Shown here piece after piece: positions 46,840-59,199 of a DNA stretch of 64,000 nucleotides. Below the pieces are notes generated by a model that saw only the letters and a program-made list of their open reading frames with translations, was not told where the DNA came from and made no database searches. This DNA is from Epiperipatus broadwayi (Eukaryota; Onychophora; Udeonychophora; Euonychophora; Peripatidae): NCBI GenBank assembly GCA_028023455.1, contig JAQFVV010000012.1:10392499-10456498 (forward strand), read 5' to 3'. The position numbers and the translations under genes were made by a program. Each line of letters begins with the position of its first letter. The stretch's first letter is position 1.

Positions 46840-49800
46840 TAGGAAACAAGAAATTGTTAAAATTGGATATTTGAATATGCAAGGTAGTAGGAGATCAGAA
46901 ATATGGATGGAGTTAAACAAAGCAGATAAAATGAAGAGCTTGAGATACTAGCAGTAGTGGAAACACATCTAAGAAAAGAATCTATACTGAAAAACTTGGT
47001 ATGGCAGAGTACAAATTAAAAAAAGGGTGTAGTGGTATAGGAGTTATGTCAAAAAAATATTTAAATACTATTAAAATATCAAGAACATTTGTGGTTTGAA
47101 ATAAGGTTAGAAAGACAAGAATGGATGGTGGAATATACAGTATATAGACACTGGAGATAGTCAAATTATAATGGAGTACAACACTAGCATATATAAAGAT
47201 ATGCAGAGTTTCAAAAAAAAGAGGAAGAGAATAATGATTCTAGGGGATATAAATGGGCATATTGAAAAAAATGATGATGTAGATAACAAGAATGGACAGC
47301 TTTTGAAGAATTTTTGTCAGAGAGTGGATTTGATCTTTGAAAATTTATCAAATATTTATGAGGGACAATACACATGATCTACAAAAATATATTTCACACA
47401 ATAAATTGTGTATTAGTAGAGAAAAAGGAAATAAATAAAGTATAGAAAATTAAAGTGTTTGATAATGAAGAGAGAGTATGTAATAGTGATCATAATTTCT
47501 TTGTAATAGAAATGGTTAATAATGTGATGGAAAATACTAATAAAAGTAGAAAGAATAGTGAGAGATGTAAATGGAGAATGAATGATAACAATAAGTTAGA
47601 AGAATATAAAAGTTGAAGAAACCATAAAAGAATTGATTGGGGGTGAAATATAAGGACTGGTGTGGTGAAGTAGAGAAAATGGCAAATAGGATTTTAGGTG
47701 AGAATATTCAGAATAATAAAAGTAATAGAAAAGTGAGAGTTAGTAAAAGTGTAAAAGAGAGGGAAAAAGCATGCAGAGGATATAAATATGCTATTAAGAA
47801 CAAAGAAAGTGAAAAATATGTTAATGTTAAATGAGAAAAGTATTTTTAAATAAAAAAGTTGGCTAAAATAGATAATTATAGAGAAAGAATGAAATTAAAT
47901 AGTAAATTGCTGTAGGATATTAATAGAAGTGGGAGAGATGAGAATAAAAAAATTTAGAAATACATTAAAAGAAGTAATGTAAGGGACAGATAAATAGTAT
48001 TATTAAATGATGAAGGAATAGAATATAGCTTTAGCGAAGAATTATGGATAATCTTAAATAAGTATGTAATGGATATAGAAAAGATGTTAGATGTGAAGGA
48101 CAGTGATAACAAACATAAAAGCATATAGTAATGGAAATATTAGATTTACAGAAAGTGAACCGAATGAGGCAGGGAAGAAAGTGAAAAGTGGAAAGGCAAG
48201 AGGTTTAGATGGATGGGCAGCAGAGATGGTAATGAATTTAGGACATAGGGCAAAATTAACCTATTATCATGTTTTAATAAGATGGTACAGAAGAAAGATT
48301 TCCCAGATAGTTGGAGTAATACAAGAGTAATTTTACTATTTAAAGGAAAGGGTAAAGATCATAGAAAGTTAAGCAATTAAAGACTGATAGCTGTAACATC
48401 AGTGTTATATAAATTTTTTGCATATAAGATGGCTGGGAGAGTCACAAAATGAATGGAAGCAAATAATATAGTGGGAGAAATGCAAGGAGGTTTTGTAGTT
48501 ACATAATGTATAGATATGAGTATAAATACAGTTAGACAGTCATATATGGTTTTTATAGATATAGAGAAGGTATATGACAGTAAATAGAAATAGATTATGC
48601 GTAAATTTAGTAAATTTGGAAATGGATGAAACTTTAGTGGATCTTATTAAGAAATTGTATGAAAATAATTACTATACATATCAATTAGAGAATACAGAAT
48701 CAGTTAAAGTTAAAAATGGGGTGAGATTAAGGCAAGGATGCCCTATATCACCTATTTTGTTTTTGTTGTATTTGAGAGAAATGGAGTGAGCAATAGAAAG
48801 ACTAGGAAGAGGAGTAAAGATAAGTGGCAAGGGAGTATATACATTATTGGGTCTTTTTTGTGGATATCTTCTTGTGCATAGAAAGTAGGGAAGGTATAGA
48901 AGTTATGTGAAAGACTTGCATAAAGGTGGGTAAAGAGATGGGGATTAAATTTAGTGAAAAAAAATCAAAAGTAATGATGATTAATACTGGGAAAAGAAAA
49001 GACAAAGAATTTTTAATGGGGAATATACGAATAGATATAACTGTTTGGGAATCATCTTAAGTAATCAGAAAAATTGTTTAAATGAATGGGAGAAAAAATT
49101 AATAAATGAAGCAAAAAAAAAAAGAGACTGATAAAAAAATTGTGTTTTCATATAATAAACATGATGTAGCTAGAATTGTATGGAAGTGGCAGTTGCAGGG
49201 TTAACATATGGCAATGATGTATTATGTGTTAATACAAGGTATTAGATTACTTAGAAAAAGTACAAAGAGAAATAAGAAGATACTCATTAGATGTGTGAAC
49301 AACAAAGGAGGCAATTCAAAAAGAAATGGGATAGTCAAGTTTTTATATGAGAGATGCAAAAAGCAAAATGAAAATGTTTGATAGATTACAAATTATGGAT
49401 AATAAGGTAATAGCCAAAATAGTATATAACTGGGTTAAGAATAAAAGCTAGGAAAACATTGGGTGAGAAAAGTAGTAGGGAATGCAGAAAATCTGGATAA
49501 AGAATTTATGTCAATATACTTATACAAAAGGTGGGATGATTGTGTTAGGATAGTGGCAAGGAATGGGATAGAAGAATAGATGTATTAATAAAAAAAAGGA
49601 AGTTGGAGAGATGGAGAACTAGTAAAAAGAGTTTAAATTTATATAGAAGTAAACTGAATATTCGGTGCAAGTTAATTTACAATAATAACAAGGAAAGTAG
49701 TTTACTGTTTAAAGCTTGAACAGGATCTTTAGCAATAAGGGAATATACACATAAATGGAAAAATGTGAATGATTTAGTTTGCAAGTTGTGTAAGGAATGT

Positions 49801-50005
49801 ATAGAAAATATTAGGCATTTGTTAATTGAATGTAAATGCCTGCAAGCAGAAAGGGTACAAGTAATGAAGTTGTGGAAGAATAAATATAAACAAAGTGATA
49901 ATACAGAAAGTGGGTCTTTGCATTTTATGTTGGGTTTGGCAAAAGATAAGGGGGATTTAGATATAATGACCATGGAGTTGACAAAGATTATATTGCGGAA
50001 ATAGG
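46840..50005 (+). pseudogene. LINE family L ORF2, copy 3
   Basis: Endonuclease: KIGYLNMQGSRR at 46860, MILGDINGHIEKND near 47236 and CNSDHNFFVIEM near 47480, so all main catalytic blocks survive. RT: RGLDGWAAEMVMNLG near 48200, MVFIDIEKVYD near 48547 and RLRQGCPISPILFLLYLREM near 48725. The FADD region is damaged (LFCGYLLVHRK, frameshifted). C-terminal knuckle: CKLCKECIENIRHLLIECKC at 49780, identical in spacing to copy 1. With copies 1 and 2 it covers the whole family alignment, with different segments preserved in each. Confidence 0.85.
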
Positions 50006-50122
50006 ATAGAGCTGGATAGAGAAGAATATGGGAAAAACTTAGGATGGTGAATGGAAAGGGAAGGTAAAGTGGCTAGCAGGTTTTTCTGGGCATAATGGCC
50101 GAGAGATTTCTGACTGAATTAA

Positions 50123-50462
50123 CTGTAGATTTTTCTTTCATCCTGAATCCGGCTGGTTATTTTTTTATAAGTACAATTAAAAACTTGCTTATCAAACATA
50201 GAATCATAACATTTCATTTTTAATTAACACTTCATAATAGAGTTTGATGTTAGTTTTGCCTTCCATCACCCTTCAACATTCCAAGAAGTAATTAGCAAAA
50301 AGTAAAATTTATATGCTTCATTAAACCTAAAAACTTTCAAGTTCAATTAGTAAATTAATTAAATTTAAACTTTCATTAATAAAAAAAAATAAAATTTCCA
50401 ATAAAAAATAGAAACTTATTAAAATAATACATGATTTTAACATGAGATGGAAAAATAGCATC
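50123..50462 (+). repeat. Long direct repeat, left copy (LTR-like)
   Basis: Starts CTGTAGATTTTTCTTTCATC and ends GAGATGGAAAAATAGCA. It aligns over its length with 52156-52467. The ends are TG...CA if counted from the second base. It contains TCCTGAATCCGG, TTTTGCCTTCCA and CCAAGAAGTAATT. Confidence 0.75.
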
Positions 50463-52155
50463 TCATCACATCTCTCTCAGGAAATAAGTATAAAAAAAAA
50501 ATCTTAGCTCCTACTCATTTACATTTCACCCCATTCACCCCCAGATAGTATCTCAATCCCTCTGCCCTATCCATCAATATAGCATTTTCTACTTCCCTAC
50601 TCCTTCATTCAGGGCACAATCACTGTTCTTCAAGCTCTTCACATTAGGAAGCCATTTTCTATCCCTAACTCTTTTAACCCTTGGTAGTGGTGCAAATTGA
50701 CAAGCCCAGCAAGACCAAATAACTACATGAGAGAGCCACTAAGCATTTGAGCCTAGAACCAGGTCCACAAGAGTTACTATCTAAATCCCATTGGGACCTG
50801 GTCTTAATTTATTTAATTGCATGGTTACAACATCACAGTAAACAACTTCTTACCAAATCTGAAGACCCATGACATAAAGCAATTCTATACTTTCCTTTTT
50901 AAATAACTATAATACAGGTATGTTACAACCCAAATATATGTTAAATTCAATCATATAAGAAAATAAATTGTACAATACACGACATTAATTTTCATAAGTT
51001 AAATATTTAGTGTCTTAAAGCAAAATACCCACTTTCTCCATTTCTTTCACTTTATTACTCATTCTTTCTTTATTGTCAAACTAATTCTCTATATAACATT
51101 ATTTCAACTGAGGGTATACATACACATCCTATTTTAAGCATTGAAGATGGAGGCATAAGGTGCTTCCTGAGACTTCTGCTCAATGAAGAATAACTACAGT
51201 ATCAAAGTGAGCTGCCCAAGAACTGTCTTAGCTACCTGTTATTCCTCAACCAAGCACTCCATCCCTACCTCAGAGATGGTCTAGAAAACACACAATTCAA
51301 ATTTAAAAATCACACTTTGGTTTTCTGAAAGTCCTTTTCCCTCTCTGTTATAAGATTTTAACTTAGTTAACTCTATTTAAACTGATAACAAGTCGCTCTG
51401 TTTCTATATTACCAATTTGCCTTCCTGAGCTCTTTTAAATTATTTAGTTACAACCCATAAGACTCACATATTCACACAAACTCAATAAGAACATAAAAAT
51501 AAAATAGTGATAAATATCACACAGCAGAATTATTAATTTAAAATTATACAAATTAGTTAAGGTGAAACACAAGCTCTCTTTGTGAAGTGTCCATCACTAA
51601 AATGTGATGTCTCAGACTGAAAACAAATGAGTTACAATTATATTAAAAGCATATAGTTCTTTTAAAATAAAGGTTCATATTTATCATTCTTTGTGATGTA
51701 GTGCTATTATTATGTGACATTCACAGCTTAGTCCTAATTTATATCCATCTGGATGTGATTTTAAGAAAGTTTCTCGTTATCCTTTGTCTATTGTGGTTTT
51801 TTCATGTATGGGATTGTACAAATTACTGTTATTGACCTTGGCTAGCTACAACACCATCAGTTCTTTATCGGGAGCTTCTTCCTCAGTTGCATAGGCACAT
51901 CTTGAGGCACTGAGACTTCCCCAGGAGGAAACTTTGTCTCTCTAGCCATGCTACATTATTAACAAATAGCTGTCATGAGTACTTGTTATCCTCTTTTTGC
52001 TTTATAAACTTATATATTTCTCAAACAAAAAAAGTTGTTTCTTTTTACACCTTTCCAAGAGCACACCTTTTATTTCATTTAGCCTTTTTAAAATGTGCTT
52101 TCTGAGAAAAGAACGAAGAAAATTTTTTAGGCTATTGTCTACAAATATTTTATCA
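50463..52155 (+). other. Interior between the long direct repeats
   Basis: About 1.7 kb without coding potential that I recognise. Base composition is less AT-biased at 50500-50850 and 51120-51350. If the repeats are LTRs this would be the interior of a non-autonomous element, but no primer-binding site beginning TGG or polypurine tract was found at the expected places. Confidence 0.4.
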
Positions 52156-52467
52156 ACTGTAAATTTTTCTTTCGTCCTGAATCCGGATTGTTATTTTTTT
52201 ATAATTACAATTAAAAACTTGCTTATAACATTTCATAACATTTCATTTTTATTAAACTTCAAAATAAAATTTGATTTCAGTTTTGCCTTCCACGACGCTT
52301 CAATATTCCAAGAAGTAATTTAAAAAAAAACTTTTAACCTAGATTATTTAAAAGATAACAAATTAATTAAATTTAAACTTTCATTAATAAAAAAAAAAAA
52401 ACTTCTAATAAACAATAGAAACTTATTGAAATAATATATTATTTCATTATGAGATGGAAAAATACCA
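52156..52467 (+). repeat. Long direct repeat, right copy (LTR-like)
   Basis: Starts CTGTAAATTTTTCTTTCGTC and ends GAGATGGAAAAATACCA. Roughly 80-85 percent similar by eye to 50123-50462, with several small deletions. No target duplication seen outside the pair. Confidence 0.75.
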
Positions 52468-52794
52468 CCTCGACATGCTAGTTATTTTTAATAATATTTG
52501 GCAATTTCTTTTTCCCTATTTTTCCTTTAAGTAAGAATTCTATTATCTTTTAAATATTTATTATAAACAGCATAATATATTCCATAAAAATATAATCAAT
52601 AAGATTACTGGCTATAATTTGTTTCATTTTATTTTCAGATACTATTTTATAGAAAAAATAAAAATCACAAAATATTATATCAATTAACCAATTTTCTTTT
52701 AAATATAGGGGATTTGAACTCAGACTTTCAAGCACCCTTCAACTATCTATACTATCTCATACCATTGATACACATGACCACATATATGTAAAAA

Positions 52795-52856
52795 AGATAA
52801 TGACCAATAAAAGTAATTTGTGCTAAACCAGCACTCATTAATTGGTCCAGATTATC
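52795..52856 (-). ncRNA. Hammerhead ribozyme, core-mutated copy
   Basis: Minus strand: GATAAT outer stem I, CTGGA loop, CCAA, TTAATGA in place of CTGATGA, perfect stem II GTGCT/AGCAC, AAAT in place of GAAA, TTGG, then ATTATC pairing perfectly with GATAAT. Structure is kept but the catalytic core is lost. Confidence 0.65.
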
Positions 52857-52939
52857 ACCTCCCACACACATATATAATCAGTGCTCAGTTTATATTAAGA
52901 TAGCAAATCTTCATACTTTGATGGACAGGCTTTGTGTGG

Positions 52940-53010
52940 AAGATGATAATCTGGACCAACTGATGAGTGCTGGTTTAGCACGACATATGGATATTGTTGA
53001 TTATTTATCT
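52940..53010 (+). ncRNA. Hammerhead ribozyme with GACA box
   Basis: AGATGATAAT, CTGGA, CCAA, perfect CTGATGA, perfect 5-bp stem II GTGCT/AGCAC, GACA in place of GAAA, then ATA, TTGT and ATTATTTATCT. One core base (A13) is changed, so cleavage is probably lost. Confidence 0.7.
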
Positions 53011-53154
53011 TTTCTACATTATGTGGTCATGTGTATCAGTGGTATGAGATAGTATAGATAGTTGAAGGGTGCTTGAAAGTCTGAGTTCAAATCCCTTATA
53101 CTTACAATTAGGCTTCAGATATATGAAGAATACCTGTATTTCAAATTTTCTTTT

Positions 53155-56100
53155 GTATTTCAAAATGTCAAAAAAAAAAAAAAAAACAGGATTAAAAAAA
53201 AGCCATGACAAATACAATGTTGTTGTTTAATTTTAATTAATATGCATTAATTTATTTATTTATTAATTTATTCAAGATAAATTTTTTAAAAAAATATTTA
53301 AACAAATTTAACACAATGCCAAAATAAAATTTAAAGATTTTCTCATAATTTTGCCTAAATTAGAAAAAAATCCATACCATCTGTATTGTAACCTAAATAA
53401 TAAATATACATTTATTACTTACTATAAGTTTTAACATCCTTTGATTTTCAGCTTACTATACTAATACAAACAAAAGTAAGTCTCCTTCTTTACTCTAGTA
53501 CCATCGAATGCAATCTTGAGTAATAAGCAGTTATCATATGCGAGTGCAATTTAGTCCTTATCCTTAGACCAGTTTTTAGAATTTGCCTGCAATTCTATAA
53601 ATGGTGCTCTAGTAGAAAAATGAGAATTGATTTTTTTAAATAATAGCAGCTGAAAAAATCAAATAATGTTACAATATTATTAACAATTTTTGCTAGTGAG
53701 AAGTGGTAACTACAGTTATAATAGAACTGATATTACTAAAATATACAGCTAATTGATTTTAGATCTACAGAACTATTGTTTTTTTGGGTTCAAGCCTTTG
53801 GGTATTTTTAAAAAATTCATGCTATTAGCTTGAGTGTAAAAACAGAATTAAAAGTTGGCTGCCAGAAGCATAATTATATTGTTATTGGTTTATATATATT
53901 ACAAACTAATACAATATTATTAATGTGGTAGTTTTAATTCATAGCTTTCTCATATCAATGTTTTTCTTGATTAGGTGCATACATAATAAAAGTGTGGCTT
54001 TTATTCTCTTCATTTAAACTTCATGTTCTTAAAGCAATTTATACTACTGAAAAATTTAATATGTATTAAATAACAATTATTTTTTAATGTTTAACTCTAC
54101 ATTTCCAAATATGTTCTGTATAGCAAATTTATTTTTTTACTAATAATATAAAACCTTTTAAATATATGTTGTTGGTTGTTTTTTTTTACAACAGCAATAT
54201 ATATATAATAATACCCCCCCTCCTAAATTACACTATGAAATATAAATATTAAATAATAACAATGCTGTAACTATTGATTGAATATAAACGGTTTATTCCT
54301 CAGGAGATTATGTGACATGTGGCATTAGAAATAACAAAATTCAGCTTCAATCCAATGATCTTTATCTCATGAATCTGTCACTGTATCATGTGGGACAATT
54401 TTTTTATCATGGCAATCAATAATAAGCATTGAGTAATTATTTTTTCCAATATTTTATTAAAATGCAAGTCAGCTTATTTAGTGATTGTTCCCTCCCTTTC
54501 ATGTATTTTCATAAAGTTTTAGATGGTTTAGCAATTAGATTTAATATTTTTAAAGATTAACTACAAAAAGTCTTTTAACTAGTTTGATGACTGAGCGATA
54601 ATTCTGTTCTAATTTTTGATGTTTTATGCATTATTATGATGATACAATCACTATCTTTTCCACTTTGTTTTAAAGCATATCTATAACTTACATTATGATG
54701 TGCAATGGTTTACAGCTGATCTTTTCTTTGTCACTACAATTTTCACATATTAATATTTTAAAAAAACCTGAAGATGTCAATATTATATGGATCTTTTTGT
54801 GTGATTGATAGTGTCCTATTGTTATGCCAAAATTATGAAAGAGGTGGCATAGAAATGAGAATTTATGATGGGCTGAATGTTTTAGATTGTTTTAGTGTGG
54901 GACTAAATTAAATAGTACAGATTTGTAAAAAAAAAAAAAATGTGATTTTCAGTAATTGTTTTGCAAATTAATGATTAGGATACAATTTTTTGAAAAAGAC
55001 TTAATGTTAAACCCAAAACTATGTCATTAATAGGGGATTGTCCTTGAAAACATTTTATTTTTAAAAAGACAACTCTTAGAAAGTTCACTAGGGCAACTGG
55101 AAGGAGCTAGCTTCTAGTGGATTAAAAAAAAATTGCTTTTGTGAAATAGTAAATAAAATAATCTTTAAATTTTTAATTATCAAGTAATTTATTAACTTTT
55201 AGAATTTTTTTTCTTTCTTTGATGATAACTAATTCTAAATATATCATTCTTTTAATAACATAAAATTCTAATATCTAATATTTCATTATTCTAACTCTTT
55301 GAATAGATAAATTACATCCAATGGCCATGTGCTCCTATGTCATAGGTAAAAACTTCATTTAGATATTTATTTTCATATTTTTTAAATGTCAAATGTTAAT
55401 TTTTTAATTACAATCACTTGAAAACTTAAATATACAAATTTTATCTTCTATTTTTTTTGTTTAAATTATAAAAAATATTGCAATATGAATGAATGTTTAA
55501 TGAAATATTTGCTTTGCTAGGTTCTATTTAAAGTGTGGTAGGAATGGAGTTTCATTGAATTAGTTTATGGTTTTGAAACTTCATCTATGAAAAGGATTAT
55601 TTATACAGAATTATCTTTATTTCTTTTATACTTTTCAAGCTAATAATTTGAAATTTTCAACACCAAATATACTGAACATATATCAATTTATTTATACCCT
55701 TATTTATAACTTTTGGGTAGATATATGTGATCCAGTAAAATTTCTCATAAAAACTAATAGCCAAAAACTAGACTGAGAATATAATTGACAGTATCATATG
55801 CTGATTCTTGATTATCCTTGTTTACATATAAGAGAGTATAACTTTTTCAGAGATTTATTTAAATTATATGCTATCTCTTGATTAATCATAATTACACAAA
55901 ATGAATCTCTAGGAAAAAGAGTAATTTAATGTGAACTAGAGCTGTTAAAACAGTCCCCAAAATATAATAAGTGTGGAGGGGGGGAGCTTCTTTTTAGATT
56001 TTTACAAGAATAACAAGTAAAAAAAAAAAAAGTTTAATCCTACATTTTTATTTTTTTAAATTATAAAATACTGTACAATCAAGAAAAAATTAGCAACTGG

Positions 56101-56568
56101 CATCTCAAAATATTTTGAGACAAAAAACAATTGAAAGACTAATTTGATATCTCTGATAAAGTGCGAGATGAAAGTGCTGCTTGATTAACACTAAATATGC
56201 AAAATACTTCTAATAAAATCTTCTTTTAAACATATCTGCATAATAAGTTTTCAATTCTCATTGGAGCAAATATTGATAGTTCAGGAAAGAACATAATAAT
56301 TTTTTGGATGATTACAGAATAAGCAATTATTGATAAATATTAATAATGTGTGGTGGGGAGAGGATTTATAGTATAAATATTAAAAGCAAGATGTAAAAAA
56401 TTCATACACACACACATAAACATACAAAAAAAAATACTATTATGGTCTTTTCCATTTAATTTTTTCTCTTAGTTTCATTTGCAAGATTTTTTGCTTTGAA
56501 ATATTCAAAGCACTACTTTTAATTCTTTTTTTTTTTTTACAATACTGTTTTCATAACTTTCATATATG
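53155..56568. other. AT-rich spacer
   Basis: No gene recognised with confidence. A minus-strand patch at about 53600-53470 reads as a short open stretch containing LLLKIAFDGTRVKKET, but it has no family match that I know. Confidence 0.45.
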
Positions 56569-56640
56569 AGAGATAGTGACCTGGGTCAACTGATGAGTGC
56601 TGGTTCAGCACGAAATGCATATTAGGGGTCATTTGCCTTT
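56569..56640 (+). ncRNA. Isolated hammerhead ribozyme, intact core with covariant stem I
   Basis: Core CTGATGA at 56590-56596, perfect stem II GTGCT/AGCAC around GGTTC, GAAA at 56612-56615, short stem III, ATA, then TTAG. The outer stem I is GTGAC pairing with GTCAT; at the same place other copies have TAAT pairing with ATTA, so several positions changed on both sides. Inner stem I TCAA/TTAG has one mismatch and one wobble. The tRNA-like part is missing; only about 75 bases of the repeat remain. Confidence 0.75.
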
Positions 56641-58650
56641 CATTATATCTTTATTTAAATGAATTTAAAAATAATGGAGATGTATGGAGGTGTTTATTAT
56701 ATCTACATAATTCTTATAATTATTAATAATTATAATTTTAAAAATTGTAGTTAAGATCACTCTGAAATAATAGAATGCACATTAATAATGTGTTTTTAAA
56801 TATTGAATAAAGTCAACTTGTGCTAAGGGAGTAAAAATCATGATGAATTCAATGAATAATGATCCTGTGCTATCATATGATTAGAGTAGCCTTTGCCTAA
56901 CTGTCTTAAAAAAGAATGAACAATATATGTAAATATTAAAAAGTTTATATTTTCTACAATTTTATTTTCAAGTCACATTATTTAAAATATGTATATAAAC
57001 TTATTTACTTATTAAAATCTTTATTTTTTTCTTTAAGTTAAGTTCAGAAAAAAAAAGATAGTTTCTTCTTTAAGTTCAATAAAAAGATAATTATCCTGCC
57101 TAGTATCCTCATTATTTATTCAAAGTATTTCATTTAAAATATCAAATATTTGTCTTTTAATTTATGAGGAATTTATTGCTTAAACGTATAAGAACCCAAT
57201 TACTAATTATAAAAATAGGTAACTTTTTTATAATTAATACCTAACATGTTTAAAAAAGACTCCTTTACTAAAATCTTAGGCCAACTATGTATGTGTGAAT
57301 AAACATTATTTTGCTTTAGGGCAAGTCATCTTTAATAAAAGTTGTATTACAGATTGAGTAAATAAGCACTAAACAAATCCATTTTCTATATTAAATATAT
57401 ATATATAATAAACATCATTTATTCTTCACATAGATTTGAGAATAACAAGATTTAAAATTATGCAGGTCTCACAAAGTGCTTTCAAAATGCGACGTAGAAC
57501 TCTCAACCCAAGAAGAGCATCATTGAATTTTCTCACAGCTAGCTGACACAATTTATGAAAATTAGATAGCTGAGAAAAACTAGGTATAAAAAAGTGTTTT
57601 ACATCCTATAATAGTTTTATTAATTCATACATATCAATAAATATCTAATTAATTTTATCTTTTCTACATTTTTTTCTTATTACATTCACATCCTGTATTA
57701 AATCTATAATTCTAGATTAATAAGATATTTTTCAATCAGGAGCGGAGTAATTATCAATATTTGCCTCACCTATTTTGCCTTATAGCCACAAATTCTCAAT
57801 GGAGATCTCATCTCTCTTTATCTCTCTCTCATTTAAATATCATTACATCAATATTTTGATATATTTGCAAAGCAGAAGCTACTAGATACTACTAAAAGTT
57901 TAAAGCAGCTCCTAATGAATTTAGTAATGATAATAAACTCTCATAAAAAATTTTAAAAATCGCAAATTTTTTTTTAATAAAATGAAAAATATTGCGGATC
58001 GACAGATACAAGATAATGCATACACAAAGGAAGTGGATATAAGCATGTTATAACCTGTGATTTACTTTATGCGTGCGCGCGTATGTATGTGTGAGTATCA
58101 ATATTGAATTCTTCAGTATATATTATATGTTAAATCACTTTTCAAAAAGTACACTGAAATTTGAATTACTCAACATGACACGTTAAAAAAAATGCTAATC
58201 AAATATTATATAAAATATTTTCACATTTATCACAAATTGTGAGATAGAAGGATAAATTAATAAACAATTTATCTACCCATGTGCATGTATAGAAATGATG
58301 AATTTCAAAGTATATGCATAACGATATATACATTCATAGATCTGTTCTTGAGTTTTCATATAAACAAAACCAACAATTGATCTTAAGGAAAGAAAAAAAA
58401 GAAATTTATATACATATAAACGGGGAAAGGAGTGGTTATCTTATAGAATGCTAAAGAATTAAAAATAAATAAATATTTTTTTTGCAATGCTTATAGATGT
58501 ATTGTATATATGATATTGAATTTCAGTGAGATAATGATTTAGCAAGTTAGAACACTGACTTTCTTCTTCACAAAGACGTCTCCAAAATCCCTAAAGTTAG
58601 TTAAGAAAAATCAACAACAATAACTGAAAATTAACCAAAATAGTAGATTA
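56641..58650. other. AT-rich spacer
   Basis: Mostly unassigned. It contains the candidate exon at 57474-57543 and a short GC-alternating patch (GCGTGCGCGCGT) near 58071. Confidence 0.45.
57474..57543 (-). CDS. Candidate host exon (very tentative)
   Basis: On the minus strand an open frame of about 60 codons spans roughly 57593-57424. Within it, a TTGTGTCAG acceptor-like site precedes LAVRKFNDALLGLRVLRRIL and a GTGAGA donor-like site follows KAL, giving a 70-base exon. The codons are less AT-biased than the surroundings, and the peptide is an Arg/Leu amphipathic helix with Arg spacing like voltage-sensor S4 segments. No family is recognised and no neighbouring exon was found. Chance is a real alternative. 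Confidence 0.2.
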
Positions 58651-58850
58651 TATCTTGGACTATTTTTATCATCTAGTATTAATTATTAAATATGTTTAAG
58701 AAAAATTCAAACTTTATTTAAAATTTTTAAATACATTCAGCTACTAGTAATAATACACAGATTAGTACATAGTTCTATGTTATTACTAATAACTGAATGT
58801 ATTTAAAAGTTTAAATTAAGACTAGATGATTGAAATAGTCCATCATATAA
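58651..58850. repeat. Fold-back: inverted dimer of the SINE-C tail
   Basis: The left arm (minus) and right arm (plus) both match the SINE-C tail at 17.76-17.87 kb: TGAATGTATTT, TTTAAATAAAG and CTAGATGAT...AATAGTCC in order. The tails point outward and the arms meet at about 58765-58775 (CATAGTTCTATG). The right arm has an internal deletion. Confidence 0.7.
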
Positions 58851-59199
58851 GTACAAGTAAAATGCCACCATCACAAACTTTCAGTCAAAAAATTTTAGTA
58901 TAACATAGATCTACCAATAAATTTCTACTCAGGTTCAATGTGTGTTCTATTGAATATGGCAGTAAGATTTCTGTATTGACAAATTTTTCAATCAGAAAGA
59001 ATTTGAAAAATACTAAGATACTTTTTTGCTTAAATAAAATTATCCCACTTGAAAAAAAATATTTCACTTTAGTGAAGTAATTATAAGAGAATAATATAAA
59101 AATCTCATTATCTACTAAGGTTCAAATATATAAGCAAAAATAAGGCATTAATTCATTTATCAAAAAAAGCTATTCACAATGTAAAATATATTAGGTAAT

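Larger units (their letters stand above)
45150..50125 (+). mobile_element. LINE family L, copy 3, near full length
   Basis: Same order and length as copy 2: 5' UTR from CATGGCTGATTTG at about 45160, ORF1 45667-46640, ORF2 46840-50005, then the 3' UTR block GTGGCTAGCAGGTTTTTCTG. It stops at CTGACTGAATT (about 50120), where copy 2 continues CTGACTTCAATAAAGG; here the 50.1-kb direct repeat begins at once. The repeat probably inserted into, or recombined with, the LINE tail. Confidence 0.9.
52701..53143. mobile_element. Inverted pair of hammerhead/tRNA-like repeats (retrozyme-like)
   Basis: Left arm (minus): tRNA-like region, hammerhead at 52795-52856, then spacer truncated at CTTTGATGGACAGGCTT. 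Right arm (plus), from about 52930: hammerhead, tRNA-like region with B-box GTTCAAATCC at 53085-53094, and tail. Flanks AATTTTCTTTT at 52690-52700 and 53144-53154 are identical (11 bp), though the first bases could be element tail. The left outer end (CCCCTATATTT) and right outer end (TGTATTTCA) are the same two termini used by the 10.3-11.4 kb array, in mirror orientation. Confidence 0.7.
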
